61,681 nt of DNA from Basidiobolus meristosporus CBS 931.73 (taxonomy: Eukaryota > Basidiobolomycota > Basidiobolomycetes > Basidiobolales > Basidiobolaceae): the NCBI GenBank assembly GCA_002104905.1, contig MCFE01000531.1, positions 1 to 61,681 of the forward strand. Reading direction: 5' to 3'. A model generated the notes under the pieces. The model made no database searches and was not told the DNA's origin. It saw only the letters and a program-made list of their open reading frames with translations. Within the stretch, counting starts at the first letter, position 1, and each line of letters starts with the position of its first letter. Of this stretch, positions 19,742 to 33,840 are shown piece by piece. Both the position numbers and the translations under genes were made by a program.

Positions 19742-22700
19742 CTAACAATCCTCTAATATTAACTTTGGCAAAATATTCATGCTTTGTAATTCTTGGAACA
19801 GCAATTTGGCCGCGTAGGGGATGGTCATCTTGACCATCCGTTTGCTGGACTTGCAATACTGGCACCAACCGCTGTACCCCAAAAGACCGCACTCCTCACA
19901 GACATGAACCTCAAACGCGTCCGAGGAGATCATCAGACGCTCCAGAAGCAGCATACTGGCTCCGTAGCCGATAAGACAATCACGTTCCATCTCACCGAGA
20001 CGAAGACCACCGTCGCGGGAACGACCTTCGGTCGGTTGTCGGGTCAGCACGGCGCGAGGGCCGCGAGCACGAGCGTGCATCTTGTCCATCACCATGTGCT
20101 TCAACTTCTGGTAGTAAACCGGGCCAAAGAAGATGTAGGCAGACAGCGGCTCTCCGGTGATACCGGAGGTGACGTAGTCCTTACCAGAGTAGCTGAACCC
20201 GTTCTCGATAAGGATCTGGCTCATGTCCTCGACCTTACTGCCGCCGAAGGCGGTTCCGTACTGGAATTCCCCTTTGAGGACGCCAGCCTTACCCGCAAGG
20301 AGTTCAATCATCTTACCTACAGTCATTCGAGACGGGAAACCGTGAGGGTTCATGATGATATCGGGGCATATTCCCTGGTCCGTGAATGGCATGTCCTCTT
20401 GGTTGACGATGATGCCGCAAACACCCTTCTGTCCGTGGCGAGAACTGAACTTGTCGCCAAGTTCCGGTCGGCGGGTCTGTCGGATAAGAACCTTGATAAG
20501 GGTTTGGTCGTTTTCGCTCGTGGTCAGGAGCACCTTGTCGATGTATCCAGGTGCTGGGGACTTGTAGGTCATGGGAGTTGCCTTGAATCCACCGTCGTTG
20601 GCCCCGACGTTGGTGCCAACGCCAACGTCCATGCTGGTGTTCACTGGGGATTGCTTGTTGATGTACACCTGGCCTGGGTTCACTCGCTCGCCAACACCAC
20701 AGATACCGTCCGCTTCAAGGATGTCGAACTTCTCGGGAACATATCCCTCGGCATCAACAGGCGGATCAGCCAGACGATCGTATGTGCCGTTGGCATATTT
20801 GCGAACCATGGTGGCATATTTGCGCATGACTTGGCATCTTCCGAAACCACGGTCCAACGAAGCTTTGTTCAAGACCAAAGCATCCTCGATATCGTATCCG
20901 GAATAAGACATGACTGCGACGGTGGCGTTCTGGCCAGCTGGTAGCTTGTCGTAGCCAATCAGCTCAATGGTCTTCGTCTTGACCAGCGGCTGTTGAGGAT
21001 AGACCATGAGATAGAGCAGAGTGTCAATTCTATTCAACTGGTTATAACCTATCACCCCGATTGCCTGTTTACCCATAGCACATTGGTAGGTGTTACGGGG
21101 ACTCTGGTTGTGATGCGGGTATGGAATCAACCCAGCGACGGCACCCAGGATGGTGAACGGCTCGATCTCCACATGGGTGGTCTCGGGAATGGTCTCGTTC
21201 TCGTAGAGCGCGATGTTGGAGTCGTTCTCTTCATTGACATCCAGGTACTCCACAAGACCCATGCGAAGGAAATCATCGAAGGCCAGCTTCCCGGCAACGA
21301 GGTCTTGGATATGGTGATCCTTAACACGGCTCTTCTGGTTCTCGACAATAATCAATGGTCGGCAGATTCGTCCACCATCGGAGGCGATGTTGACGGTTTG
21401 CTGATGCTTGTTGATGTAAATACTAACAAACTCGGAAACACGGCCGGCACGGCGAAGTCGTCTGAAATCCCCGACAAACTTGCTGGGCTGACGGGTAACT
21501 CCGAGGATGGCACCGTTGAGGAACACGAGGTAGGTGTTGGACGAATATAGCTCGGCACCAGAGAGAAGGTTGACATCCTCCACCCCCAGGATATACGCAA
21601 GGCGAGCAATTGGCTCATCCTCGTCGTCCGTCGTAATATGGGTCATGAGGGCCAGATTCTTAACCAGACCGCAAGCCTCACCTTCCGGGGTGTCCGATGG
21701 GCAAAGCATACCCCACTGAGAGGGCTGCAAGGATCTAGGACCACTGACCTTTCTGGTTTTCTCGAACTGTGAGGTGATTCTGGTCATCATTCCGAGGGCG
21801 CTGATGTAGCTGAGACGACTGAGCACTTGGGTGATACCAGCTCTTTCCATCTTGAATCTCTTCAAGGTCCAGTTACCGGTGGAGATTGCTCGGACGAAGC
21901 CGGAGGTGATGTGATCGCCATGGCACAGGAGCTGATTGTAAACATCAAACTCCTGGGTACGGTTAGGCTTCTTCAGGACCTTGTCGATGTTGAGCTTGAG
22001 GTCGTGGTTGAACTTCTTGAACAGATCCTCGAAAAGAAGCGAAAGCAGCTGACCAGCCAATTCCAATCTTTTGTTACCAACGTAATCACGGTCGTCGATG
22101 AGTCTTTCGTTATTCATGGCCATGATCGTACGACGAATCATTGCGGCTATGTAGATGCACTTGGGTCGGAAATTGAGGCCATCCACAGAGATGTGTGCTA
22201 GAATGACGGACGACAAGATCTCGAGAGCTTCCTCAGACTAAGCAAGGAGAGGATGAAGTGGATTAGTCAACATGTCGCATGTTGCCATGGTTAGGAAACG
22301 CACCATAGGCCTACGGATGCTTGCGATCTTTCTGGTGACTTTAACTTTGCTACCGATGTAGTCCAGTGCCTGTTGTTGAGTGAAGATTTTGAGTCTAGCG
22401 CACTCCTCCAAACTAGGTGCGAATGCATCCAGGAAAGCTGGATCGCTTCCTCCAACAAGCTGTGCAATCTCCTTGTCTGCTTGAAGTCCCATGGCCTAGA
22501 GGCAGCTACGTAAGTCAAGGATACAGGCATCTGAGCATAACACGGCTCTACTGACCTTCATAGCAATGACCACAGGAAGATCCTCGTTGATAGAGTTGTG
22601 GCGCAAGTAAAGTTTACCGTTCTTAACGGTAACATAGGTCTTACTCTTTCTCTCGTGAGTGGAACTAGGAGACAATCATGAGTCTCCACCATCAACATAC

Positions 22701-23545
22701 AACCTGTAGTTTCGCATTAATTACCTGGTAACCGAAGCAACCACCATTCCTTTGCGGTCTACATCGACAATGATACGATTTTTGGACAACTGCTCTTGGA
22801 CAAGAATCACCTTTTCCGTGCCCTTGACGATAAAGTAACCTCCAGGATCCAATGGACACTCACTCATCTTGGCAAGCTCTGGTTCATCTTTGCCGCTCAG
22901 AACGCAATGGGAACTACGAAGCATGATGGGCATTCTTCCGATAGGAACGCCGCGACGACGCACAAGCTGTCTACCACGAACATATTCAACATCAACGTAA
23001 ATGTTGGCAGAGTATGTAAGATCTCTAAGACGACATTCGTGAGGAGTGTACTCCAGATTGACCGCGTGAGGATCGGAACGCTCAGGCTTTCCAACTCGTA
23101 TCTGAGTGTATCTAGTGAACTCGATAAGGCACAACTCAACAAAAGTAAAGGAGTGGCAGAGTCACTTACTTTAGGTAGAAGTTCGGATCAACATCCGAAG
23201 TCACCTTCTCGTTGGCCTTGAGAATCTTGTTCAAATCAACATTGACGAAGTAGTTGAACGAATCAATATGTTGTTTGACAAGACCCTTGACTTTTAAGAA
23301 GGCAGGCAGGAGTTGCCATTTGTCCTATTGGGGGGGAAGGATCATTCAGCATATTGCGTCGTGAGTCAAGTGATGGATCTAAGAGAGCATACCTCGACAG
23401 TTGGAATCGGGTCGCCAGCCTTTTTGCCGTTGTAACGCTTCTCATCTTGAAGAATGTCAACCACGTTTTCCAAGCTCTGTTCCGGAGCAGGCTCCTTCTT
23501 TACTTTGGCTTTACCGTTCTCTTTTCTGATTTTCCCCCTAGTCAT
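19742..23545 (-). CDS. RPC2: RNA polymerase III second-largest subunit
   Basis: Six exons with exact phase: 23393-23545, 23170-23324, 22725-23111, 22556-22664, 22304-22495 and 19742-22237, giving 1,163 residues. It forms, with the largest subunit, the Pol III active centre that makes tRNA, 5S and U6 RNA. Pol III-type features are [26 protein letters not shown] and DPNFYLKY. General beta-subunit features are [29 protein letters not shown] and the C-terminal zinc site [16 protein letters not shown] ending in the [11 protein letters not shown] clamp. Pol II would show a different Q/N-rich fork motif. Introns crowd the 5' third and the last exon is very long. It is divergent from YIP1 and near a TFIIIC subunit. 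Confidence 0.96.
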
Positions 23546-23904
23546 GCTTGTTGGGAGCAAGGACTGCCAGTTAGTTACTGGCCTACTTGCGCAGAAGTTT
23601 TGGGCTTAATTTTTTTTTCTTCTTTGGTTTGACCAATTTCACGAGTTTGTCAGCCCTTTTTGCATGTAAACTTGATCCAGTATTAAACAGCTACGAAGTG
23701 GATTTATGCCAAATGGTATAAACCCAGGTATCGATCATGATTTTCATATCAACCAATTGTTCATTTGAATGTCGATGATGCCAACGGGTAGCATGTAAAG
23801 ACGTGACTTGGTGGCCGATTCGCCCCACTTACCTGGTTTATTCCTTGTGCTTCTTTGCAACATAGATTCTTCAGTTTCCACACTCTTTACGGCCTCTTCA
23901 ACTG
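23546..23904. promoter_or_regulatory. Divergent promoter region RPC2/YIP1
   Basis: This 359-bp spacer separates the two start codons and must serve both genes. No TATA box is obvious; a pyrimidine-rich tract lies near 23610-23625. Confidence 0.45.
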
Positions 23905-24930
<1,026 letters not shown>

Positions 24931-25069
24931 TCGACTAGTGGGTGAGAATCATGAAATCGCCGAGAATTCCCATCAAGATTATCAACGCAACGCTAGCTCT
25001 CTTCTCTGCAATAAACTCCACCTGTATTTTATTCATTGACTCTTCTATGTCTATTCTCTTTCATTGGGA

Positions 25070-28000
25070 TTATGACGAAAAACTCTGGGTGAATTTGTTG
25101 CCGCAGTATATACATTTATCGCATATGGACAGGATGGTCCAGACCAGACTTCCCTCGCTAATGGGCTTGTGTTGCGTGGAATTTGAGGTAAGATTGAGTG
25201 CCTTGATGTTGCATGCCGAGCAGGAGCGGATGTAAGGTGTTGCGGCGATTTGGAACGTGAGGGAGCATCTCTCTAAATGGTTGATCCAAGAACCAGGGTT
25301 ACTACAATTGGCATGCAGTAGACCAGCCAACCTGAACTTACCCCATCCATGCCCATTGGTGCATTTCACTTTTCTCAAGGAATCGAACGGGAGATGTAGC
25401 AGGTTAAGGACAACTGGATTGGTGCTGGGCACAGTATCGAGTCAATATGAAAAAGGATATCTTCATTACATGCTGGGCACTTCTCACGGAGCGTGGTGCC
25501 TTCCTCACTGTCGGATATCTTCACTTGCCCCAGAAACTCGTATATTTTTTGGATGTTGAGTGACATCGCGGCGTCTCCCGCGTAATTACGGAGTGCCCAG
25601 TCGCATGCCATTGACACGAACAGCTGATCTGAAGCTAGTAAGAGCAGGTTAATAAGCAACCAAAGTAACGCTCTTCAGCCAAACCCTACCAAGGATTACA
25701 AACTCGTTAGATTGTATGTAGCTCTTCATCAGAACGAGGACCTTTTCGAGATACCGCCGTTGAATGAAGAGAAAGCTCTCGTTAACAATGTTTCGGAGGT
25801 TAATGTCCTCACTACCGAAGGCCAGCGTCTAGCGAAGTCGAGAATTAGTCTTTCGGAGATTTCCACCAGGTCTTAGATGCGTACCTGGGCGATGTTCGAT
25901 ATGTTCCAGATGGCTCTATAAGAATTCAGCGTAGAGTTGTGATACAGTTCCTTTTTCCACTTGGTCAAAAACAGATCCTCTGAGAGACTAGAGAGATTTC
26001 CTGTGAGCTTATCCTCAAAGATGGTGAGCTGCCGCTAGAAGATATGTCACTTACTCTTCCGGGGTCGTGTCGTTCGAGGGTTCCTCATCGTAGCCAATGT
26101 ATTTTCGTAGTTTCATTAGTAATTCCGGATAAACTTCATTCTGCATGGAGTGGTCGTAGACCATAAATTGGAAAATATCCCAGTACAGATAGCCAGGCGA
26201 TGGAATCTCTTCAACTACGCCACAGTCTCGTCACTATGCGGCACAGTCACCTCTAGGTAAAATAAATCCCTTACCATGACCAGAGCTTCGATATCTGCTC
26301 CAAAGCTGAAGGACAGAGTCTGCCAGTTCGATTTTATCCGAATCCACCGAAGGACAGAAGCATAAATAGGAATTATCATATTGATCCGTCTTGTACTCCA
26401 TGTCCATAGGGGATGATAGTCTGTAAGGGACATTAGCCTCTTCCGCAAACCACTCATGCCGGTCCAGAATCTCCACTTACGTGTACGTGATCGCATAGAA
26501 ATACCCATTTGCAGAGGCGTCCACTCCAAAGACCCTCGCCACCATCGTCGAAGATTGCGAAGAACTAGTCTCCATATCAAGGAAAGATTTGTCTTCTTTA
26601 CAGTTATCGTCTAACGATGACGACAAAAACTGGCACTTCTCAGTGAACTTCTGAAGAATGATGCGAGATCTCGCTTCATTTTCAACCAGAGTCGAGTCCT
26701 GGTACGTGAGCACTCGGACTTTCCCGTCCATGGTGAAGACCGTTATATCCCGCTCCTCAGCATCCCATGACAAACCTAAATCTGCAGAGTTAGTGGAGCC
26801 CTTAAATCTAGCCTTTGATTTGAGCCAAACCTGAGATAGCCATTGCTGAAGGGATATGGTGAACGCTTAGTAGATTGGAAGATGGATCATCCTTCCTTAG
26901 CCATTGGCTCGGTGCTGACCAGATATATACACTGCTGCCTTTGCAAATCACTAGCTTGACACAATCAAAAGACTACTTGCTTTTAGCCATCTGCCGTAGC
27001 CTAGTTTCGATGTTGCGTATCAAAGATTCCTCTTACATGAATATTACTCCATTTCATTACAGTAACCAATCGGTAATCATTGGGGAGCAGTTCGTTCAGG
27101 AGTTCAACTTCAATGCCAAGGGCTGCATCTTGAACCGAAAGATCTCTCGAGATTTTAACCTTCCATGCCTTGACCCAGCCGTCGTTTCCTGCGGTGATTA
27201 ACATGCCCGTACCTAGATAGAATGTCAGAATCGACTGGATATTGTGCATTCACCAATATTGCCTGCCTACATTCATTATTGCTGATACTCTGCCAGGATG
27301 ACCACAAGATACTGCCAATCCAAGTATCGTGCGCCTTAAAAGATGTCAAATATTTTGCCGAATTTGTGTAGCTAGACGTAGTTAAATTAGCACAAAATTC
27401 GTAACCATGGCCATGGTAACGACATGAAAAAAAACCTCCAAAGTGTTATCCCTCCGGATTTACTCCCCAAAGCAATAATCGATGTACAAGGTACGCTGAA
27501 TTGAAAGGAGCAGCTCTTCGACCAAGACACCGCTAGTTGCGACATCCATGTAAGGATTAGCTGCTCTGTATGAACGATATATGCGTAGCTACCTGTGATT
27601 TCTACATCATCCGAGGTTTTCATCAGATCTGTCTGCTCTACTATCTTTTGTGAGACATCCTCGATCTTATACGATACAGAAGCGTAAGGATAAATATTTT
27701 TATGTCAGTTGAGTGCATTATGTCCACTTTACCATAGACCATTCTGAAGTTGCAGGATTTCCTCTCGGGGAAAACAAGGAGACTGTGTAGTTCGTAGAGA
27801 TTGCAGCTAATACACACCTTTTCGAGGGTAATGCAAAGTAATAAATATCCATAACGCCAAGCTTGTGCCATATATACATGTAGTTCAGTATTTACCCTTT
27901 TAAGGTAGAACAGCTGCTGGGTGACCAGGTAGCAGACCTGTACGAGCCTGGCATTACAGCAATAGGCTTCAAATCATCCACTACAAGCAATATAGATAAG

Positions 28001-28347
28001 TCGTAAAGCCTCAGACAAGGGAGGAGGGCGTATTAACCGAGATCGAGTCCTCTCTTCAACTTCAATTTATTCTCCGCATATTTCCCTGGTATCCCCGTGC
28101 GAAGCACTTTGCTTCGATTGCTTAAAGAAGCGCCTCTGAAGGTTGGTGTCTAGGAGATTCACAGATCACAGGATAAGTAACGAATGTTGATGCTTCAAAC
28201 GTTGAGCAGAGGGTTTTATAAATCCAGTAATACCAGTATGTGAATGGCCGAGTTCGTGGTTACAGCGATCTGATTGTCCTCTGACCATATTAAGGAGTTG
28301 GGTTGGTTTGGTCTAGAGTTGAATTCAATGATGTCGTCTATATGCAT
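25070..28347 (-). CDS. GTF3C4: TFIIIC 90-kDa-like subunit (WD40 N-terminus, C-terminal zinc finger), many exons
   Basis: No long ORF exists, but exons can be read. The first five (28234-28347, 28038-28149, 27896-27980, 27733-27817, 27593-27665) join in phase and give MHIDDIIEF..., LIWSEDNQIAVTT, GIPGKYAENKLK and GCVLAAISTNYTVSLF, the start of the TFIIIC-delta WD40 domain. The 3' end has the family zinc finger: EKCPACNEDI, KCTNGHGWG, RCSLTFQI, SCSAC and CDKCIYCGNKF, with stop at 25070. TFIIIC binds A and B boxes of tRNA genes and recruits TFIIIB. The middle exons (25.7-27.5 kb) are not resolved here. It converges on YIP1 with 139 bp between the stops. Confidence 0.82.
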
Positions 28348-28738
28348 TCTTCAACGTTCGGGGTGGAAATCAAGCTAGAAGTTGGGACCAAACTCGAGAA
28401 ACAAAAAATCAAGCCAAGATAGGCAGTCATGAAATGGGTGTATAGGTATAAGATCACACCGCCAGCGAAATCATAATGCGATGGAAATGGCTTGAACGCA
28501 TACAATTTGCCAGCCTGGATTTACTCCAGCCTTCACATGGTTGGAGAAATGGAAATCCGTAATGCTGCGCGTAGGGAGGATAGTATGGCTCTGTTCCTAC
28601 CGTGGAAGGTCTTTATTGAAGTAAAAGATTAATCAAACACAGATGATGTATTAGAATCGGTCGTATTAGCACCTGGTACGATTAAAAACAAAAATACATG
28701 AACTAAAGGAAGATCGATTGGTCTCGCTTACAGCAGCA
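28348..28738. other. Spacer between HUT1 and the TFIIIC-like gene
   Basis: It contains the 3' flank of HUT1 and the promoter of the TFIIIC-like gene. No other feature was seen. Confidence 0.5.
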
Positions 28739-29743
28739 CTATAGAGACTTCTTGGTTTCTTTGCTGGTGATAGCAAATTGGGTTTGGACTGGTGAAGATG
28801 GTCGTTGTTTGTTGAGAGCTTCAGCGCGCTTAACATATGCTTCGAGCCCGATTCCAGCAAATACCAACGCTACCCCAATCCACTGTCCTGAGGAGAAATG
28901 GTGGTTGAACCAAAACACCGATAGAAGCATAGTGAACATCTTGCGGGTAACGGTAACTGTAACTAGGGAGAGGGATCCGTAGCTTTCTAATACATAGAAG
29001 ATGAAGCATTGCCCGACAGCCCCACAGATAGAGAAGGTCAGTATGTCTTTGATAACCCCGGGATATGAGGAGCAGAACTGAAGAGCCTCCGATAGCTCAG
29101 AATTCCAAGGGTTTAAAAGCCAAAGGAACATCAGCCCAGAGCCGATCAGATTCATGAAAAACATCATTTGCTGGCCATTCACTTTGTACTTGCGGAATAT
29201 TTGGTCTTGAGTGGAATTGGTAGCGCCATCCATTAAAAGATTGATAGTCAACAGGAATAGACCGTAAAGGCTGTTGACTGTACCAGAGGCTTTCTTCACT
29301 GGTTGAAGAAGCATGAACGCAGAAACACCCAACGTCACCAGGAACACAGTTACGTACTTGTACAATGGGAATTTCCGACGATACAACACAACATTCATCA
29401 GCATTACAGGTACCAGCTTGCAAGATTTTCCTAATATCAAAGTAGGATAGTCTATGTGCTTCAACGAGGCGTAGCCGAAAGGTGAAGCTAATACGTTGGT
29501 GACAGCTACTTGAGCGTAATTCTTCAGCAACTCCCAGCTCGGATTTCCAAGATCACGGCGATTGAATTTAAGATAAAGGTACGCCACACAAGAAGCGGCG
29601 AGACTTTGAACAGCATTAAGGAAAATAAAGTAGCGGAACTTTTGCCCCTCTCCGTAGGTGGTTGTCGAGACCCGCTCTTGTAAGACACCCCAGGTTAAAA
29701 AACAGGCGTATATTCCCAAGACACAGAGGCCAAGTCGTAACAT
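28739..29743 (-). CDS. HUT1: HUT1/SLC35B1-type nucleotide-sugar transporter of the ER
   Basis: This intronless gene encodes 334 residues. I chose the ATG at 29743 because the frame upstream offers only non-ATG starts. Family marks are GVLQERV near the N-terminus, FGYASLKHIDYPTLILGKSCKLVPVM, NLLMDGATNSTQDQIF, YVLESYGSLSLVTVTVTRKMFTMLLSV and FAGIGLEAY. About ten membrane segments are visible. It ends KETKKSL, a Lys-rich cytosolic tail compatible with dilysine-type ER retrieval. The family moves nucleotides or nucleotide sugars across the ER membrane; vertebrate SLC35B1 is reported as an ATP/ADP exchanger. The substrate here is unproven. Confidence 0.93.
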   Translation of the reverse strand: MLRLGLCVLGIYACFLTWGVLQERVSTTTYGEGQKFRYFIFLNAVQSLAASCVAYLYLKFNRRDLGNPSWELLKNYAQVAVTNVLASPFGYASLKHIDYPTLILGKSCKLVPVMLMNVVLYRRKFPLYKYVTVFLVTLGVSAFMLLQPVKKASGTVNSLYGLFLLTINLLMDGATNSTQDQIFRKYKVNGQQMMFFMNLIGSGLMFLWLLNPWNSELSEALQFCSSYPGVIKDILTFSICGAVGQCFIFYVLESYGSLSLVTVTVTRKMFTMLLSVFWFNHHFSSGQWIGVALVFAGIGLEAYVKRAEALNKQRPSSPVQTQFAITSKETKKSL

Positions 29744-30104
29744 TCTGGGCAATTAACTCTAGAAACAGTCGGTGAGTAGCTGTCCTATATACCTATTGAA
29801 GGGGTACTCCTAAATGTACAATTCACCTAATTAGCCAAATAGAATGTGACAACAAATTCTGAACTCTGTCAGAAAAAACAAGCAATGGTGATTTGTCCGA
29901 AACAGGCACCTGCGATTGCTTTTGATCTGATTCGCTACTGGTGGCGGAAGCTTGTTAAATAGAAAGATCTACATGTGTGGTGCAATATCCTGCACATCAG
30001 CATATCTATACTAATGAAGGCCTTGTATCTCCAGTTGCTGATGTTTATTGAGTCACGTATATTCATCAACAAATGAGATGCATCTATGGTTGCGATTTGG
30101 GTTC
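29744..30104. other. Spacer upstream of HUT1
   Basis: It holds the HUT1 promoter and the 3' flank of the coiled-coil gene. No other feature was seen. Confidence 0.5.
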
Positions 30105-31433
30105 CTAGGTCACTAGGCTCTGAAATTGTGTGTACTGTTCTGGGTATTTGGGCAGGAGAATTCGCCCAACGTTGTTCATGGTCCGTGCTTTCGTTTGCTC
30201 TCTGTTGTTGTACGCTATGACACGCTTGCTTAGTTTCCAGTGAGCAACCAAAATGCCATGAGACTTACCTTTGACGTTCGCGATGAGTAATGTAAACTAT
30301 CAATAGCGGCGGTTAGTTCCCCGGTTGAAATGCGAACAATTATTAATAAACCCCGTATTACCTCGTCATAGCTAAGAATGCGCCTTGCTTTTCGAAAGAA
30401 ATCTTTCCCATTAACTGGGCCAGATATGCGTGTATTATCAGCCTCATTGGATCCCAGATTAGACGTTTCGAAGCGAACAGAATGTGATTGTCTTGACTGT
30501 CCAGAATTGGAGGCTCTGCCTCTAGACAAGCGGTTGCTGTCGTTGATCAAGGTTAGCCTTGGCCCGAGCAAGTTGTACGTGACCATGCTAATATATCCAT
30601 ACCTGTTGTTATCATTCGAGGAGGATATATTGATTGGCGATGAATCTGGAATATCGACATAGTATTATCGCTCCAAGGAAGTAATGGTCAACATATACAT
30701 ATATGGTCTACCAAGTACCTTGAACATCTAATCCAGATAGCTGATGCTAGGCCGTTCGTGGTAGACAAAAAAGAGATTAGTTGAGAGATTGGTGGAAGCA
30801 GCTGGGCTCTGCAAGTACCGATAATTCCTCTTGAAGGTCACTTAGTGTCCCTGGTTCGATTTCATTGACCTAAGTTTTACCGGTTCATCCGTAAAGGTTG
30901 GTAAGGCTCAGCAGATATCATGATGGGTAACAAGACGGCAATGCTTCTCCTACTCTATCTAATGGCTCTAACCCCCCATCGTTCGCCAGCTGTTGCACCA
31001 AGTTTTGCCTGAAAGAATTGAGCTTGGATACCATCCTTTCTAATTCCCGGTTTCTCTTTTCACTAAAAGCTACCGCAAAGTGTTAGGGTTCCTCACATAG
31101 CATTAGGACTAGAGAAGGCAACCTTCTTTGCAATTCTGCTTCCACTTGAGTAAAACGAACTCTTAATTCTAACGTGCAATTGCCATTTAAGGAAGGTCGG
31201 CTGGTGAGAAACACAGGTCACAATGACACGAACCTTGTAGAGCAACGTCCTTCCTACCACATTCTTGACTTAAATACCGGATCTCGGTTTCCAACGTATC
31301 TATCTAGTGGTACAGGCTCAGTCAAAAATGGAACGGCCTTTCATAGTCCAGAGCCTATCTTTACCTTTTTGTAATAGGCATCTTTGACATGTCGCAGGCC
31401 TTTCTCAAAATCCTGATCCAAGTTAGACTGCAT
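30105..31433 (-). CDS. Coiled-coil protein with a conserved C-terminal FFRKAR..LSYDEF domain
   Basis: The gene is invisible as an ORF but assembles from short exons: 31365-31433 (MQSNLDQDFEKGLRHV..), 31234-31303, 31123-31168 and then from 31062, joining in phase to a long coiled coil (TLETEIRYL, ELRVRFTQVEAELQR, KRNRELERMVSKLNSF). After a poorly defined Ser/Asn/Pro-rich middle, the C-terminus reads DFFRKARRILSYDE, spliced to FTLLIANVK and then to a Lys/Arg-rich end finishing FQSLVT and TAG at 30105. This resembles the C-terminal domain of the plant At4g15545-like family, which also has homologues in fungi. The function is not known. Middle exon borders (30.4-31.0 kb) are uncertain. Confidence 0.68.
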
Positions 31434-31755
31434 CAGTAGACGCCGGACTAAGCGGGACTATACTGGAAGGATTGCTTTATGACATAGATACTGCCTCATC
31501 CGATGATATATGCGTAGCTGATTGCAACTGAAACTGGGCCTATAGAATGGCGGAGACTGACAAATAAGCAGTAAAGTCGGATGGGATACAATGGGATGCA
31601 AATAAATTTATTACTGAACAGGCTGATTCTATCGTTTATGTTTGACTATATATAACTTAGACTCTGGTTGAGACGAACAATGGGAAGTGCTTCGCAGGGC
31701 TGGTTACAAACATAGAAGGATACCACAATAAAATAAACAAAATCTAAAATATCAA
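31434..31755. other. Spacer downstream of MPP10
   Basis: AT-rich spacer of 322 bp with no gene seen. Confidence 0.5.
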
Positions 31756-33840
31756 TTAATTGTTGCTCTTCTTCTTTCTATTCTTCTTCTGGCTTGGCTT
31801 TTCGTAAACCTCCTCAGGAGCCAACAGGTTAGCATCACTGACGTTGACCGGGGTAACCTCCTCCATGGAGATAGCCGGTGCATCACTAATAACAGTGATT
31901 TCGGCCTTGGGCTGGAATTTAACAGTAAGCAACGGGTCGAGCAGAGAGAAATCTAGAGTGCCTCTTACCATTTTAGGAGTGAAGTGGAAGTTGGAGAGAG
32001 AATCGAGCTTATGGCAAAGGTCCTTGAACATTTCATCAATCTCGTCGTGGGTCTTCTTCAGTGCCTCGTCCTTCTCGTTGACAACATGGCCAGTGGTCTG
32101 CTTAACATACTCTTCCTCATACAACTCACTGAGTGATTTCTTGCTCTTTTCATCATTGAGCTCAACCATCTTCGAGGGCTTGAAGGCTGGGAGGTTGGGG
32201 TCCTTCTTGCGTTGAACGTCGTCGAAAAGATTGTCGATGATACGGCGCTTGATCATGTCCTCCAGGGTTTCGGTGACCTCTTGGGTAATGACCGGAGCAG
32301 GCTAACAATGGCACTGGAAGTCAGGCAGCTAGGACTTACACATATCGAAGACGTGAAATTACCTTGGAAGCGTGGTCGAATTCCAAGTCCTCCTCCAACA
32401 AACTGTTCATGGGTCTTGTCTTCACTGAAGCCTACATTGGGGAAATGGTTGGCATTGCATTGATCGGAAACCTCGTAACTTCACCGTATCGTACCTCACC
32501 CTTAAGGGTCCAGTCCTTGTCGGCAACATTCTCCTCTTCCAGCTGGGAAATTGTTTCTTGGATTTTTCTTTGGTGCTTCTCGAACGACGAGAGCTTTTCA
32601 CCATCTAACAACATATAAGAAATAAGTAAAGGCGTTGATGGACCCTCGAATGTGTTTCTGCCAACCTTCGCTGTTGTCTTCATCGTCATCTTGTTCAAAA
32701 AGATCCCTGGTATTGGTCTCAGCCTCTTCTTCATCCTGCTCACCACCCTCTTTAGCATCATCATTTCCGGCAAACCGAACCTTCTTTTTGTCGTTAGAAG
32801 CGCTAGCCTTTGATGGGCGCTTCTTGCCATCTTTGAAGAATTCGCCATATGTAATGTCTACAAAGCAAGGTTACAATGCAATCCTTAAGAGAAGAGTGCC
32901 ATGGGGGCTCACCATTAGCGTTTGTTCCTTCCTCTTCCGAGTCACTCAGCTCATCGGGGTCTAAAAGTACCAATTAGTATGGGAAAGTCCTGACGTAACC
33001 AATGATCTCAATCTAACCGGCAAAGTAATCGATTTCGTCCTCTTCGTCGCTGTTCTCCTGGAGCTCCATCTCTTCGGCTTTTTCCGTGAAAGCCTCCATT
33101 TGAGAGAGTGAGAAGAACTCATCATCAATTTCTGAGCGCTCACTAACATACATAGAGCTCAGTCAAGTCGGATCAAGTAGAAGTGACATGTATAAGAGCA
33201 CATACGGATCTATGTTATCATCCGCCGAGTTATCATTCTCCTCAGCCGAATCCTCTTCCTCCAGATCTTCTTCCGCTTCTTCCTCCTCCTCCTCCTCTAC
33301 TTCTTGATTAGCCGCCTCGTCTTCATCGACCTTTAAACATTGATGGTTAGATCACTTCCATAATTGTGTACCAAATTTCCGGAACTTACACTCATGTCCT
33401 CATCTTCGGAAACCTCGGGAACTTGGGCGTCAGAATCGGCCATATCTGAGCCCTCGGAATCCGAGATGGCTTGATCTTGCTCAGTTTGCAATTCCTCAAG
33501 CTGGGTATCTACGTATTCAAGCAATGGTTGGTTCTGTAACTGGATTTCTTCCCAAATCTGCTCATAATCGAAGCCCTCGGTAAGGAGCTCGGGGATTGGA
33601 CCAAGAGGCAAGGGCTCATGCTTTTTAGCTATATTGGTGCCGAAGTTTAGTACTCGCCGTGGCGAAGGTTGGTTTATACGGAATGAAAAGCACACCTGTA
33701 TCATAGAGATTCTTCACTACGACGGTGACTTTGGAAGCGACCTCGGGGTTCTGAGAGATGAATATTTCCGGTTTGTCGACGACCTCTTTAACGAAGCTGA
33801 GTAGCAGCTCTTCTGAGGGATTTTTCAAAGACTCAGTCAT
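31756..33840 (-). CDS. MPP10: U3 snoRNP protein MPP10
   Basis: Nine exons close exactly to 540 residues: 33696-33840, 33390-33652, 33206-33330, 33018-33142, 32913-32960, 32666-32857, 32495-32604, 32363-32431 and 31756-32301. MPP10 scaffolds the SSU processome, with IMP3 and IMP4, for 18S pre-rRNA cleavage in the nucleolus. Family marks are EGFDYEQIWEEIQLQNQPLL, long acidic tracts, SEIDDEFFSLSQMEAF, FFKDGKKRP, SSFEKHQRKIQETI.QLE, DWTLKGE, RPMNSLLEEDLEFDHA, DNLFDDVQRK and LDSLSNFHFTPK. It is divergent from CLPTM1. Confidence 0.95.

Noticed and set aside
19793-20944. 383-codon plus-strand ORF
   Set aside because: Antisense shadow of the long RPC2 exon, His/Val/Asp-rich without domain marks.
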